DNA of 64,000 bases from Dendrobium chrysotoxum (taxonomy: Eukaryota > Streptophyta > Magnoliopsida > Asparagales > Orchidaceae). This document shows positions 1 through 11,822 of this stretch, piece by piece; the first letter of the stretch is position 1, and every line of letters starts with the position of its first letter. The notes beneath the pieces were generated by a model. That model did not search any database, was not told the origin of the DNA, and saw nothing but the letters and a program-made list of their open reading frames with translations. The position numbers and the translations under genes were made by a program. The stretch is taken from assembly GCA_019925795.1 (NCBI GenBank), contig CM034300.1:32103591-32167590 (forward strand), given 5' to 3'.

Positions 1-581
1 TTAATAATTTTAGGAATATTTAAAGGAGAGAGAAATCACAATCATGGGCCATGATTTTGCCACCATAGCATTGGCTAGCCACCAATTTTGTTGGGGAATA
101 TACAATAGGAGGTAAGGGAAGGTTTTTGAGAGTTTGAGCTCATTGGGATAGTTGGTAAGTTAGTTAGGAGTGAACAAATACTTTTATGGAGATTATTTTT
201 GGGAATCTTGCTACATCAATAGTCCACAATTCTCTAGCTTATTATGACATATGGGAAGAACATGCTAGAGTGTAATTCAAGTATTTATTGGGTATAGTTT
301 AAGCTTCGTTATTAATGGGCCAAAGAATTTAAGTTTTAAAGGGTTTGGTTTAGCCCAATTAATTGACCCATATCTACCCATGGGTTGTGCTTGTTGGGTT
401 ATGTGCATGGGGCCAAGGGACCCCTGATACATCCATTTATGGAGTCTAATTCTACAAGGGTTGGGTTTTGGTTCAAGAAAACCTCTTTAGGTGCACTTAG
501 TTCAATCTATGTGACTAAACCAAGTGGGCCTAAGGACTATAACTTTTTTGGGAGACTTATGGTGACCACATGGAATATCAT
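1..581. other. Unassigned flank left of copia element E1
   Basis: AT-rich non-coding DNA with no ORF that resembles a known family. It is the sequence into which E1 was inserted, or the edge of another decayed repeat. I could not match it by eye to the right flank of E1 or to other repeats in the window, and I found no target duplication shared with the DNA after 13496. Confidence 0.5.
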
Positions 582-820
582 CATTATTAAAAACAAGGAT
601 CTCGAGCTTATTAGTTTAATGATAACAAATATTATTGGTTTTCTATTTTGGTTCTCTTGACATTATTAAAGAGTATTTGTTTTATATACACAAACATTTA
701 AGGTACATCATACAACATGAAAAAGGCTCATCTCAAGACTGCGTATAATAGGTTTGATGTTTTTACAAAGAGTTTATATTTTCATTTATTTAATTCTTAC
801 ATTTCTTTAGACATGAGTCC

Positions 821-829
821 TATAAAAGG
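821..829 (+). promoter_or_regulatory. Candidate TATA box in E1 5' LTR
   Basis: TATAAAAGG lies about 240 bases into the LTR and is conserved at 12061-12069 in the 3' LTR. A CA-rich motif (GCACACACACAC) follows about 20-40 bases later. It could be the Pol II promoter of the element. In E2 the best TATA-like motif sits elsewhere in the LTR, so the assignment is uncertain. Confidence 0.45.
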
Positions 830-899
830 TGTATGCCAGCTTAGTAACCATGCACACACACACTGGGAGAAAAATGGAGTAATCTAATTTCTGTGAAGA

Positions 900-1470
900 T
901 CATATTAAACCATCTGCATTATATTATATGATCTAAGTAAAATAGTGATTTGTTAAATAGATAGTTAAATTAATTTAAATTAGAATTAATCATATTGTAC
1001 AATTCACATCATACAAGATGAGTAATAGAATCAAATTTCCAGTTACCAATCATAAATTAGGCAATTTTTTAAAATTCAAAATATGAATTAATCATATTGT
1101 ACGATACCTATTGTACTATATGATAGAAACAATTTTACCTAATCTAATCTTATAATTAGGCAATTAAATTATGATTAATTAATCCTTAAGATCGTACTGT
1201 ATGATATCCTTAATCGTATGGTATTGCCTGATTTTCTCCCAGAATGATATTTAATAGCCGCCAATCATACTAGAAAAAAATCCCATTCGACTAAATTACT
1301 CATATTGTATGACCCTAAACTCGTACTAGATGATCCATCTAAGAAATTATACTAATTATATAAGACCACGATTCATCGTATTGTACTAACTAGATAAATT
1401 GAACTAATCATATTGTATAAACCCCGATTGTACTATATAATCCTCGATCATACTGAACAATCAGAAGTTA
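900..1470. repeat. Cluster of imperfect palindromes (E1 5' LTR)
   Basis: About a dozen copies of a short inverted repeat resembling ATCGTACTGTACGAT are interspersed in AT-rich DNA, for example near 1094-1130, 1192-1207, 1298-1350 and 1400-1460. Many are eroded to ATCATATTGTACAAT-like forms, as expected if CpG sites were lost by deamination. The same type of cluster occurs in the 3' LTR (about 12130-12670) and upstream of the third ORF (about 9870-10290). Confidence 0.75.
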
Positions 1471-1674
1471 CAAAATTAAAATTTGAAGGTTTTTTGAAGT
1501 GGATTTAAAACTTTTGATTAGACTTTAAAGAGGTCTTTGGTTGTTGAAAGAATTCTAAAATGGTGCTTGAGAGAGATTAGAGATTGGAGAGAAAAAAATG
1601 AGAACTTATGTGAGAAGGAGAAGTAGTGTGAGAGGTTCACACGGTTGCTCCAAGAAAACTTCTACCTTGATTCC

Positions 1675-1895
1675 TCCAGGTGTCTTTGTTGGTCATTTGG
1701 GTAACTCTGGGGCGAAAGCTTTTAAGGCTATAAATCTAGATTCTCTTCCTTCACTTGGGGGGTGAAAAAGGACTCTGTGATTATCTTCCTTCACTAGGAG
1801 GGTGAAAAAGGATTCATGGTACTTTGCCTCACTAGTAGGGTGAAAAGATTTTGGTAATCTATCACACTAGGTTGGTGGAAGAGATTGTATAAGGG
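1675..1895 (+). repeat. Short tandem hairpin-unit array in E1 LTR
   Basis: Roughly 40-55 base units repeat, each with a core like TTCACTAGGAGGGTGAAAAAG in which TTCAC and GTGAA can pair. At least three units are clear (about 1745-1770, 1785-1812 and 1828-1850), with a related motif before a CACACTAGG/TTGGTGGAAG unit at about 1862-1880. The 3' LTR has a matching array at about 12890-13030. Similar arrays sit in the LTRs of E2 and of the solo LTR. Confidence 0.6.
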
Positions 1896-2387
1896 ATTCT
1901 CAGCCTTGTTGTGAGGGATAAAGGGGAGACAATAAACATTTAGTGTTATTCCCGGAGAGGAGGACTCCAAGGAGTGAACATAGGTCATGTTTTGAGGAAA
2001 CCATTAGAAAATATGGTGTGCTTGTTCTGCTTTACTTTTTATACTTTTATTTTTCTTGTATTTTTATTTGCTTACTCATTTATTTATCTTGCAAATTTAT
2101 TTATTGATTATGAAGTTTTTTTTGGTTTGATTCTTATTGAAAAAGAAAATTAAAATTAAAAATAAATAAAGAAAAATATTTTATCATTGATATTTGTTAC
2201 AAAAATTGAAAGATCAAAATTATATATTTTTATTATTAAGTTTTTCCGCTTGTGTTTGTGATTTGTTTATATAATAAAAAAGGTTTTATTAAAAAAAATA
2301 AAAATAACTAATTCACTCCCCCCCCCCCTCTCTTAGTGTGCCTAAGATAGTTCGACATAGTTTAACAACCTCAGTTGAACTTTCAAT

Positions 2388-2399
2388 TGGTATCAAAGT
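2388..2399 (+). other. Primer-binding site of E1
   Basis: TGGTATCAAAGT follows the LTR end by two bases. It is close to TGGTATCAGAGC, the usual copia site complementary to the 3' end of initiator methionine tRNA. The equivalent site in E2 is the exact TGGTATCAGAGC. Confidence 0.85.
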
Positions 2400-2443
2400 G
2401 GGTCTCAAAATTAGTTATTTCAAAATCTCTAAGAAAAGATCAA

Positions 2444-4231
2444 ATGGCACATTTTGAAAAAAGGAATATCGTGGAGGGTTACTCTATAACTTGTCCATAG
2501 TTATTTAATAAAATTCCATTTGATTTTTTGGAAAATTCGCATGTCAATATATTTACAATCAACTGATATTCACATGTGGCAAATGATACAAAAAGGTTAC
2601 TCTGCACCGTTTAGACTTCTGAATGGCATGAAAGTGGAAACACCTTTTAATGAATGGAGCTTTGAGGATAGAGATCATGCATAACTTAATGCTAAATGTA
2701 TAAACTATTTTTTATATGCACTTCAATCTGATGACTACAAGAGAGTCTCTACTTGTACAACTGGCAAGGATATCTGAGATAGGCTATGAATTACATATGA
2801 GGGTACAAATAAAGTCAAGCAATATCATTTAAATATTTTATTACATGAATAAGAATTTTTTTACATGAAACTAAATGAGACTGTCTCAGACATGTACATT
2901 AGGTTTACGTAGATAGTGACGTCTCAGTATTGTTTAGGTAGAGAACTACCAAACTCAAAGAAAGTTAACAAGATTATACATTGTTTACCTGATCATTTTG
3001 ATGCTAAAGATACTGTTATATGTGAATCTAAAGATCTGAATATCTCTTCTATTGATAATTTGTTTGGCTCACTTATTGCCTATGTGCAAAGTGTAAGTAA
3101 AATACTTTTGGATACATATGATAGGAGAAAAGAGAAAGTTGTGGCACTGAAGGCCAATAATTTAGAAAGTGACAACTTTGCAATTGATGAGGATGATGAT
3201 ATAGTGTTGATGACCCGACAATTCAAGAGCTTTCTAAAAAGAAAATAAAGACGTCATCAACACTAGATTAAAGGTAAATCAGGTAAAACTACTAAGAAAT
3301 CATCTTACACTATTTGTTTTAAATGTAGGAAACTAGACATTTAAATTATGACTGCCCCAACTTAGAAGCTCATCCTATCAAGGAGAAGGGTGGAAAAAAG
3401 ACAAACTTTAGAGAGGGGAAGCAAATGACGTAGATGATGTCTTGGGAAGATTTTGTCTCAGATTCATCAATACATGAAGCAGAGGAGGAGGTAACTAATT
3501 TGTGCCTTATATAGAATGATAGTCTTGATCACTCTGATTAAGATGAGGTATGTGAACTCACATATGGTGATTTAGTTGCTATCTCTAAAAGGAACGTATG
3601 AATCAAATAGGAAACTAAAGAAAATTCATGCAAGTTCGAACTTGAAATTTTTTGTACAATAAAAAGAGCACGATAGTCTGAGAACTGAACATTCTTCATT
3701 AGATAAGAACATACTTCTTGACTCAACAAGTTTGATGAATTAAATAAGAAGAATATTTAATTAACCAAATCACATGAATCCTTAAAATCTAAGCATACTA
3801 ATTCAGAAGAATCATAGAAATAGTTAGAAACACTTGCAACTGAATTAGTCTCTATTGAGCATGCATTGAAACTTGAAATGGAAAGCCTCAAGAGTGCAGA
3901 TGAGTTCTTGAAAGATAAAGTTTAGGCACTTCAAAATAATTAACCACCACCTACACTAGCATAATTCTATAACCCCAAAACACATCATGTCTCTTACATC
4001 CCTAGAAGGAGACACTACCACTCACAAAGGTTAGTGAATCCTTTTCCAGGTAGTAGGTTCTATTCTGATGGCGTAGTAGTACACATAGCCCATAGTTGCA
4101 CTATACATAGTTAAACACATCTGGTGTGGAGGCCAAAGTTATATGTATCACATCATAACGTGCATGTATTTCATCCTGTAAAGCATTTTAAGAAACCTAA
4201 ACTCACTTGGGTTTCCAAACTAAACCTTTGA
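2444..4231 (+). pseudogene. gag: gag of E1, broken
   Basis: Gag would form the virus-like particle and bind the RNA. The region starts with an ATG about 45 bases after the primer site. A stretch at 2916-3248 aligns by eye with E2 Gag: GRELPNSKKVNKIIHCLPDH here and NKILRCLPSSYDAK in E2, followed in both by DLN..SIDSLLGSLIAY-type sequence. A damaged CCHC zinc knuckle (CFKC then H and C) lies at about 3315-3358, with the middle lost to a small deletion. Many stops and frameshifts break the frame, and the C-terminal coiled-coil part is visible only in pieces to about 4231. It is certainly non-functional. Confidence 0.8.
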
Positions 4232-6302
4232 TTGACATTATATAGATGCCCTCATAAAAGGCCTAGTGAGAGCATGTGGTAACTAGGCAGTAAATGCTCA
4301 CGGTACATGACTGGAGATTTTAAGTAATTTATCACTTTAGAGGCTAGGGTAGGAGGCAAGGTTACACTAGGAGATTACACCACCAGGAAAGTAGTGGGCA
4401 CAAGTATGACCAGAAGCTCAAGGAACTTTATTATTGAAAATATTCTACTAGTAGATGGATTGGAGCATAACCTGCCTAGTATTAGTTAACTGTGTAATAA
4501 AGATTTTGATATAAAATTTCTATAAACTAAATGCCTGATAAGCTTAAATGAAAAAAAAAAAATTTTAGAAGGTAAAAGAATTAAAAATATTTTCATGCTT
4601 TATTTGAATTGTGTTGATTATTTGAATTCTTTGTGTTTAAAATTTGTTGTTGATTAATCCTGGCAATGGTATATGCACTATATCAAGCAAGCATGAAAAC
4701 TCTTTGGAAGATTACTTACAAAGAACTAATTAGAGGCATTCGAAAGTTTGATTTCTCTGAGGAACACCTTTGTGATCCCTTCAAATTAGGAAAACAAATA
4801 AAATCAATTTCATTCCATTATGGATATCACCATCTTTAAGCTAGTAAAAATCTTGCATATGAACTTATTTGGGGCTTAGTACAACCCGCTTAGGGGGGAA
4901 GGCCTTTGGGTATATGATTATTGATGATTACTATAGATTCACCTGGGTTAGATTCTTATCTAATAAAAATGAATCATTTGAGGAATTTAGAATATTCTTC
5001 CCTTGCATTCATAGAAAGTTAGGATATGAGATATCTACTATTCATAGTGATCATGGTGGAGATTTTGAGAATGATAAGTTAAATCTTTTTACAGGGAGCT
5101 AGGAGTAGAATATAGTTTTTCTACCCCTAGGATCCCTCGATAGATTAGGATAGATAAATTAAAGAATAAATCCTTAGTTGACGTTGTTAGGGCTATGTTA
5201 GCTGAATATTCTCTCCCTAGGTATTTTTGTGCAAAAGTGATGAATACTACTTTTTATGTTCTGATTAGGGTTAATGTTAGATCCAAATCAATAAGACACC
5301 CTATAGGTTGCCTAAGGGTAGGACACACAATCTTTGACATCTTCATGTCTTTGGGAGTAAGTGATTCATTCTTATTAAAGGCAAATTTCCTCTATGTAAA
5401 TTTGATCTCAAGTCCGATGAAGGAGTCTTCTTAGGTTATTTTCCATAGGTAAAGCCTATAGGATATTTAGCATGAGGACCTTAATTATAATGGTGTCAAC
5501 TTATATGATATTTGATGAATTTGATAGATCCGGGGAGCCTTGATTAGAAGAGGAAGAAGAAGAGGTAGATGTTACTCATGGAGCAGAATCTATTGATCTA
5601 AGAAATAGAGAAGAACCTCAAGATCCATTTCCTAGAGAATAGAGATATTCATCTAGTCATCCTAGAGAACTTATCATCGGAGATCCATCTATGGAAATTA
5701 GGGCTAGGAATGGACTTTAGAAGGAGGTTAGTCATTCTACATTCATCTCTATGGTAGAAGCCAATAGTGTAGATCAAGCCCTATCTGATGAATTTTGGAT
5801 CCTAGCTATGTATAAAGAGTTGAACCAAATTATTTAGAAATGATGTATGGGAGTTGGTTAGCAGACTTAAGGACCATAGTATTATAGGAACTGAGTGGGT
5901 GTTCAAAAATAAGATGAATGATTCTGGAGTAGTGGTTAGAAATAAAGCTTGATTAGTAGCTAAGTGGTACAATCAAATAAAAGGGATTAATTTTGAGGAA
6001 ACCTTTACCCTTGTAGCTAGATTAGAATCCCTTAGAGTTTGATTAGCCTTTACATGTTTTAAAGGATGGATGTTAAAAGTAACATTTTGAATGGGGTTAT
6101 CAAGGAAGATGTATATGTAGAATAAGCCCCTGGATTTGAAAATACAACCTTTCCCAACCATGTCTATAAATTGAAAAAGGCATTACATTGACTAAAGAAA
6201 ACACCTAGAGCTTGGAATGAGAGCCTTAACACATTTTTTTAAATAGATCCTTTTTAAGGCTAGTGTAGATACCACTCTATTTATAAAGAAAGATGGAGAT
6301 GA

Positions 6303-6309
6303 TCTACTT
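6303..6309. repeat. Target duplication of LINE A, left copy
   Basis: TCTACTT here matches 8714-8720. It may extend left to about 14 bases with mismatches (GAGATGATCTACTT versus GAGAGACTCTACTT). Joining across it restores the continuity of the interrupted E1 RT region. Confidence 0.65.
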
Positions 6310-8713
6310 TTTTTTTAAGGGGAAACCCATGGAGGGGCCTACATGTTTATTAAAAGAGATAGTAAAAGGTCCTTAAAGGGAACTCAAGCCCACTACTATT
6401 CAGAAGAGCTACAAAGATAAAAGCTAAAAAACATAAGAGCTTCAGTTCCCTTCTAAACACAAGTATGCAAAAACCTAGGTACATTCTATGATGTATAAGG
6501 TTAAGCACCCAAAAAAGAATAACGCTACCAAAAATAGCAGGCAGCTCCAACATCCTCATCAACAGCTCAACCCAATCACCTACATTAAATATAATCTGTA
6601 GAAAAAGATAATACACAAAAAATAATAGTAAAAACTGTAATAAAAGATAATAGGGTGACTACACCAAATTAAATACCAATTACCAGCATCAAGTAAGTAA
6701 CCCGAGCCAAAGATGAACCACTGCAAGAGACACCAATGCATTACCACATAATACACCAAAAAACCCTAATAGTGGACAAAAGGACCAACCCCAAAGATCA
6801 ACCAGCAACAGAAGCACAAAGATGGTAACACAGAACCAACCCCAAAACAGCCAGCCAACATAACCAAAGGAACAACCCAAAATGATAGAAAAAGGAGAAC
6901 ATAAGAAGCTGAGAATCAGCAAGCTGCAAAATGCCATAAACATAATCCCATAACATGAAAACACCAGGACATAACATACTCCAACTGAACCAAAGCAACC
7001 ACTAAATACCCCCAAAGAAAATGCAGATAGCCTAGCAACCCATAAACCATAATCCAACAATCTAGAAAAGATAAGAATGGAAGTTATAGAAAGCACCGGC
7101 AATTCTTAAGAGCCCATAAAAATAATCCAAACAAAGTAAAAGGCATATAAAGCTCAGGATAAGATGAAACTAGCTCAGGACAAGATGAAACTAGCAACCA
7201 TCACAAGGGATAACCTAAGGCCGCTCCATCCTACCACTAGCTTGAACCACCAGAAATAGGTAAAAAGAGATAAATAGTCAAAAAGCCAGCCCCCATCAAG
7301 GCACACAAGGTGGGGCCAGAGACTATAAAATAACCTAAGAAAATAACAATGCACCCCACTGGCAAGAACAAATAGCCAACTAGCAAAGAAACCCAAGAGC
7401 CAAGCCCAACACAAACATAAATAGAGATAACCCCAGAAAAACTTACACATAATCACAGACCACTTAGCAACCCTAGGGGAAGACAAATCCATAGCCAAAG
7501 ACTACAGCCATAACCATCTCACAATATAAAGAAAGGGGATATGAGAGCAACCAGTAGGATTCCCTTCAACAACAAAGGTACAATCATATCTCATGCCTTG
7601 GGCAACAAAAACCATAAAAATAATCGGACTCAAAACACAAGAAGAAAAAAAATACTCCAAGCCAAAACGGGAGTAGGAGACATAACCAACCATCAAAAAA
7701 TGCTCCAGATAAAAGATAGAACTAGCAGTACCAAAAGACAGAGCCAAACCAATCTCATAAAATAGCCAGTTGCAGCAATCACACAGGAAATAGCCCCATG
7801 GAAAGAAAACCAACCCAATATCCACAGATAGCAGCCAGCAGCAATTCACTAACAGCAAACTAGAGAAATACCAAAATAATAAAACAATAGCAATACAACA
7901 TGGGGAGTCCCAAAGGAGGAAGGAAACAATAAACCAGCTCAGGAAAACCCCCATCCGGACAACCATCCAAACAAGCCAAATGAAAGAACAAACACTAGAA
8001 GCTAAGACAGAATAATGAAATTGCACAACAACCCTGCAACCAAAAAGCTAAAGCAAACAAACCAAACAGTACCCCATGAGAGAGAAATCCAATTAAAACA
8101 AATATAAGAGATACCAAGCTCTTCAAGTTTAAGCAGACCACGAAGAGCCCTCAGAATGGAGGACCCAATAACATCAGAAAAGCAGCCAAGACTACACCCC
8201 CAGTTAGCAAGCCAAGAAGCAAAAGCATTGCCCTCCTTGCAAATATGGAGAAATGAATAATTTAAAATCAATAACAACTTTTTAATTTCCCTAATTGGAT
8301 AGAATAGTTCTGGGGTACAACACATATCCTCATCAACATAAAGGAGTTGGAAATCATAGTCAGAATTCACTTCAATAAATAAATTAGAAGTTAAGAGAAA
8401 TGCATAAATTAATACCATAAAGAATGCCCCTGCTGATAGCAGTAAAGTAATTACCATTATGAACATGACCAATAAAAGCTAAAATAAGTCATCCATTACT
8501 ATCCTTGATAGTACCACCATAACCCACAGAAGAATCAGTACTAGCACCATCCACATTCAATTTAAAGAAGTTACTGGGAGGTTTCATCTAGTAAATAATT
8601 TTAGCCAAAAAAGTATTAGGAACACCCTCCAGATTAATCCTTAAAGTAGTCCCAAAAAAATAATAATTTTTGAAACAATTAGAAGAAAGCAAATTAACAG
8701 CCACAAGAGAGAC
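6310..8713 (-). mobile_element. LINE A, 5'-truncated L1-type element inserted in E1 pol
   Basis: A T-run at the left end (6308-6316) is the poly(A) tail of a minus-strand insertion. The sequence beside it (AGGGGAAACCCATGGAGGGG) is nearly the same as the end of LINE B at 43391, so the two are the same family. Going leftwards from 8713 the element holds the end of ORF2 (an RNase H-like domain) and then about 1.8 kb of non-coding 3' UTR. Its plus-strand sequence is strikingly rich in A and C. The short duplication TCTACTT flanks it. Confidence 0.82.
8170..8600 (-). pseudogene. C-terminal RNase H-like domain of LINE A ORF2
   Basis: Reading leftwards from about 8600 the minus strand gives FFKLNVDGASTDSSVGYGG, the start of the plant LINE RNase H-like (RVT_3) domain with its first Asp. 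It ends near 8190-8230 with NYSFLHICKEGNAFASWLAN, matching LINE B (NYSLSHVYREGNACAD). The frame has several stops. Only this tail of ORF2 is present because the copy is 5'-truncated. Confidence 0.75.
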
Positions 8714-8720
8714 TCTACTT
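8714..8720. repeat. Target duplication of LINE A, right copy
   Basis: TCTACTT, matching 6303-6309; the E1 RT reading resumes immediately after it. Confidence 0.65.
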
Positions 8721-9869
8721 ATTATTTATATATATATATGGATGACATACTTTTTGGATCAACAAATAAAAGTCTTTGTAATGATTTATCAGAAGCTATG
8801 AGTAGTTTGAGATGAGTATGATGGAAGGGCTTACATATTTCCTTGGATTTATTTTGAAACAAAGAGATGATGGAACCATCCTTAGTTAAAGTAAATACAT
8901 AAAGGAGATCCTAAGAAAGTATGAGATGAATAAAGCTAAGGAAATAAATACACCCATCAGCTCTACCATTCAATTTGACAAGGATATAAATGGAAAATAC
9001 ATCAAAAGATGTATAGGGGGATTATAGGATCACTTCTATATTTGATTGCTTGCAAACCTGATATAATATTGAGTGTATGTCTCTGTGCTAGATTCCAATA
9101 TGATCCCAAGGAATCTCATATGATTGTGGTTAAGAGAATTTATAGATATATTTTAGGCACCAAAAATGTAAGTATGTAGTATCCTAGACATAACCCATTA
9201 TTTTAAATCATATAATATTTAGATTTAGACTTTATAAGGTGTAGGATAGACAGGAAAAGTACTTCTAAAACATGCCAATTCATAGGGCCATGATAAGTTT
9301 CATGGTCCAATAGGAAGCAAAATTTAGTGGCCCTATCTATCACTGAGGTGGAATACATAGCTGTAGGAAGCTATGTTGCTCAAGTCTTATAGATGAAGAA
9401 ATAGATCCTAGACCTTAGGCTATTTATAAGCACCATTCATATCTTTTGTGATAACACTAGTGCCATATACCTTTCTAAAAATCTAATTCAACCCTCCCAC
9501 ACTAAGCATATAGATATTAGACTTTATTTAATTAGAGCTCATGTAACTAAGCGAGATATAAAATGGCATCATGTAGCCAATGAAAATAAATTAGCAGACA
9601 TTTTCACAAAACCCCTAAACTATGATACCTTTAGCACATTAAGGACTAGACTAGGTGTTGTTGATATTCATGCTTGATTCAGGATAGAATGAAATCAGCA
9701 ATGTGTGCAGTAATTTATTTTTATCTATTTCCATTTTTGTTGAGTTTTTATTTTATTTTTATTATTATTATTATTTTGTGTTTTTGATAATTATAGTTTG
9801 TAATTATTCCCTGATCTTCACACACCATTATATTATAAAAATAAAAAAAGAAAGAAATGAAAGTAAAAA

Positions 9870-10290
9870 AAATTACTTATATTGTACTATACAAACTTAT
9901 TCGTACTGTATGATCTTCACATGTCTTCATATCCTTACCATTTAGAAAATCAAATGCTTTAATCTAACTAATAATTGGTGATTATACTGTACAGCCACCT
10001 ACTTTGTATGGTACAATCCACGTGCCGTGCACTATTAGAAAAAATCGAATCGGTTGTTATGATATTAAATTCCATATCTCATGTATGAACACTTATTCGA
10101 ATTATATGATTCTTAGTAAAAGATCATGTAGGCTGACTCCTCCGGATGATCGATTTACCAAAGATAGTCTAATATGATTCTGATAAAACTATATGAATTG
10201 ACCAACTTTATTGACCAATCATCCTAGACAAATAAACCTCTTCAAATTATTCTATACAATCTCTATCATACTATATAATATACTTAAAAT
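9870..10290. repeat. Internal palindrome cluster of E1, upstream of ORF3
   Basis: Copies of the LTR palindrome family recur between the pol stop and the third ORF, for example TCGTACTGTATGATC near 9900 and TTATACTGTACAGCC near 9985, with weaker copies to about 10285. The position matches that of the E2 cluster at 20260-20795. The remaining bases from 9678 to 9870 are T-rich with no ORF of note. Confidence 0.65.
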
Positions 10291-10375
10291 ATATTTTAGG
10301 AGAGGGAAATCTAGTCTTTCAATCACAACACCATTCCTTTTCTTCTTTCTTATTCTATTATTCTTATTTCTCAAA

Positions 10376-11283
10376 TGGCTCAAGGAAAGTGCTCTTGAGC
10401 TCTAGTAGGCATCTCTTCTAAATGTCCTATAGACCCTCAGTTTCAAGAAGCCACCGATAAAGATGCCTACAACTAATACAAGGCTACTGGGATAACTCCA
10501 TATAAAATCATAAATCACGAAGTCCGTAACTTGAGGTTCTAAATCTCTTAGATGGAACCATACTCTACTTCATTCTAACCTTATCTTTTCCCTTAAACTC
10601 TAAATTACTCTTTGAATTCTTTGCTAGTCTTAGAGTCAATAGTGAAGGGATAACCCTTCAATTCTTTATCTATAGGTGACTTGTAGAAATCACCTATAAA
10701 GATTTGGACCAAATCCTATATCTCCCTTTTATTGGCCTTAAAGTACACTCTATTACCTTTGTTCCTAACTATGACTACACCCAAGAAATATAACTCTAAG
10801 GGATACTCCACTAAATAGTAATGCTACTTTAGTCTGCAATCTAGTTTAAGATGCCCACATAATCTAGCATATCCTTTAGAACACAGTCATTCCTAAAGTA
10901 CGTGATAGGGTCAACATCACACCTCTTCTATCCCTAGTCACCTATTTTATCTTGTTAGAAACTAAATTCACTGTAGTGGACTTGATTATCCATTACCTTA
11001 AATTTCTGACAAGCATTTGTGATCCCAGGAATAAATGTAAGCAAAATACAACACTATGTCACCTTATAGTTTTTGTTCTAGAATCTAAATTCAACATGCA
11101 ATATCTTGTACTAACCGATCATCTTCCAATCTTCTACTCTAACAAATCCTTTCTCATCCTCCACAGTGATAGATGTTGCCACGGATGTTATGTGGTGGAT
11201 CCCGAGCCAGAGGGGGCAGGGGGAGTTCTATCACCAACTTTCGCACCAGCTCGTACTCATGACTACGGATCTATAGTGAAGTG
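10376..11283 (+). pseudogene. ORF3 of E1, extra gene between pol and 3' LTR, broken
   Basis: This is the counterpart of the E2 ORF at 19033-20181. The start reads MAQGKCS, followed by CPIDPQFQEATDKDAYN and TGITPYKIINHEV, which line up with E2 GPVDPHFPNAADQATFKRYY and VGITPSKIVNPRT. The later part, VDLIIHYLKFLTSICDPRN to SNKSFLILHSDRC, lines up with E2 PDLIIRYLEHLTTIRDPGH to TNNSFHVLHCTQL. Stops interrupt it at several points. The function is unknown; plant copia elements of this lineage often carry an additional or envelope-like ORF here. I see no signal peptide or membrane segment. Confidence 0.7.
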
Positions 11284-11808
11284 ACTAGACTACCTAGAGA
11301 TATAAATATCCTCCCATTGGAAGTAGACTTGTCAGTAATAAGAGTGGCTTCAACAATATCATGAACTACTCCAGCAGTAACACCAGAAGACCCAGTAATA
11401 GTGAGAGGATGATCAAGCCTAAGTTAGTGATTAATTTTTTACCCTTCACCAGTACTTCCAGCCTCCTTTACTAGATCAGGGTCCCTACAACTTCTGAGTG
11501 CTTTTATGTTGTGTGGTTCTTATCATTTTCTATTGCTTTGTCTTTTATTATCCTTTATTTTCTCCCTTTTAGTGATGATAAAAAGGAGAGTAGAATATAT
11601 CTTTATTTTGGAGAAATATTCTTGTTGTGTTTATTTTTTTTTAATATTTTTGCTCTTGTACTTATTATTTTTTTAATAATTGAAATTTAAAAAAAAAAGA
11701 GAAAAAAACTAAAAACATCTCTCTATTTTTAGAAAAACACAGTTAGTAAGGGGGTGATTTGGAGAAAGTCAAATTAACTTGTAAATTCAACCAATAATGT
11801 TTTCCATC
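11284..11808. other. Non-coding spacer between E1 ORF3 and the polypurine tract
   Basis: No ORF or palindrome cluster stands out. The stretch near 11570-11640 (AGTGATGATAAAAAGGAGAG) resembles the segment before the polypurine tract in other copia elements. Confidence 0.5.
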
Positions 11809-11822
11809 AAAAAGAAAGGAGA
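11809..11822 (+). other. Polypurine tract of E1
   Basis: AAAAAGAAAGGAGA lies directly before the 3' LTR and would prime plus-strand DNA synthesis. Its GGAGA end matches the E2 tract (GGGGAGAT). Confidence 0.7.

Larger units (their letters stand above)
582..2385 (+). repeat. 5' LTR of E1
   Basis: It matches 11823-13496 over its length, for example the shared TATAAAAGG stretch at 821/12061 and the shared tail at about 2330-2385 and 13440-13496. It ends in TTTCA, two bases before the primer-binding site. A C-rich run (about 2318-2330) followed by CTCTTAGTGTGCC lies near the 3' end, as in E2 and the solo LTR. It contains a cluster of imperfect palindromes and a short hairpin-repeat array, annotated separately. 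Confidence 0.87.
4232..9677 (+). pseudogene. pol: pol of E1 (PR-IN-RT-RNase H), broken and interrupted by LINE A
   Basis: Copia order is clear. A protease remnant (near 4272-4310) reads LGSKCSRYMTGD instead of the family's LDSGCSRHMTGD, so the catalytic Asp is gone. Integrase pieces lie at 4869-5102 (FAVYGYMIIDDYYRFTWVRF-type sequence and HSDHGGDFEND, containing a catalytic Asp) and at 5195-5434. RT begins at about 5760 (DEFWILAMYKELNQ-like) and is split by LINE A at 6309/8714. It resumes with YMDDILFGS (about 8737), the RT active-site motif. RNase H follows, and the end reads NKLADIFTKPLNYDTF then TLRTRLGVVDIHA with a stop at 9675-9677. Numerous stops and frameshifts make it a pseudogene. 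Confidence 0.85.

Noticed and set aside
385..660. A 91-codon plus-strand ORF at the left edge
   Set aside because: It runs into the start of the E1 LTR at 582 and has no recognisable motif; it is probably chance.
6350..8026. Several long minus-strand ORFs rich in Leu, Phe, Trp and Cys that look like membrane proteins
   Set aside because: They overlap one another in different frames inside the skewed 3' UTR of LINE A. U/G-rich RNA automatically encodes hydrophobic residues, and LINE B shows the same effect with different, non-homologous ORFs (43482-44453).
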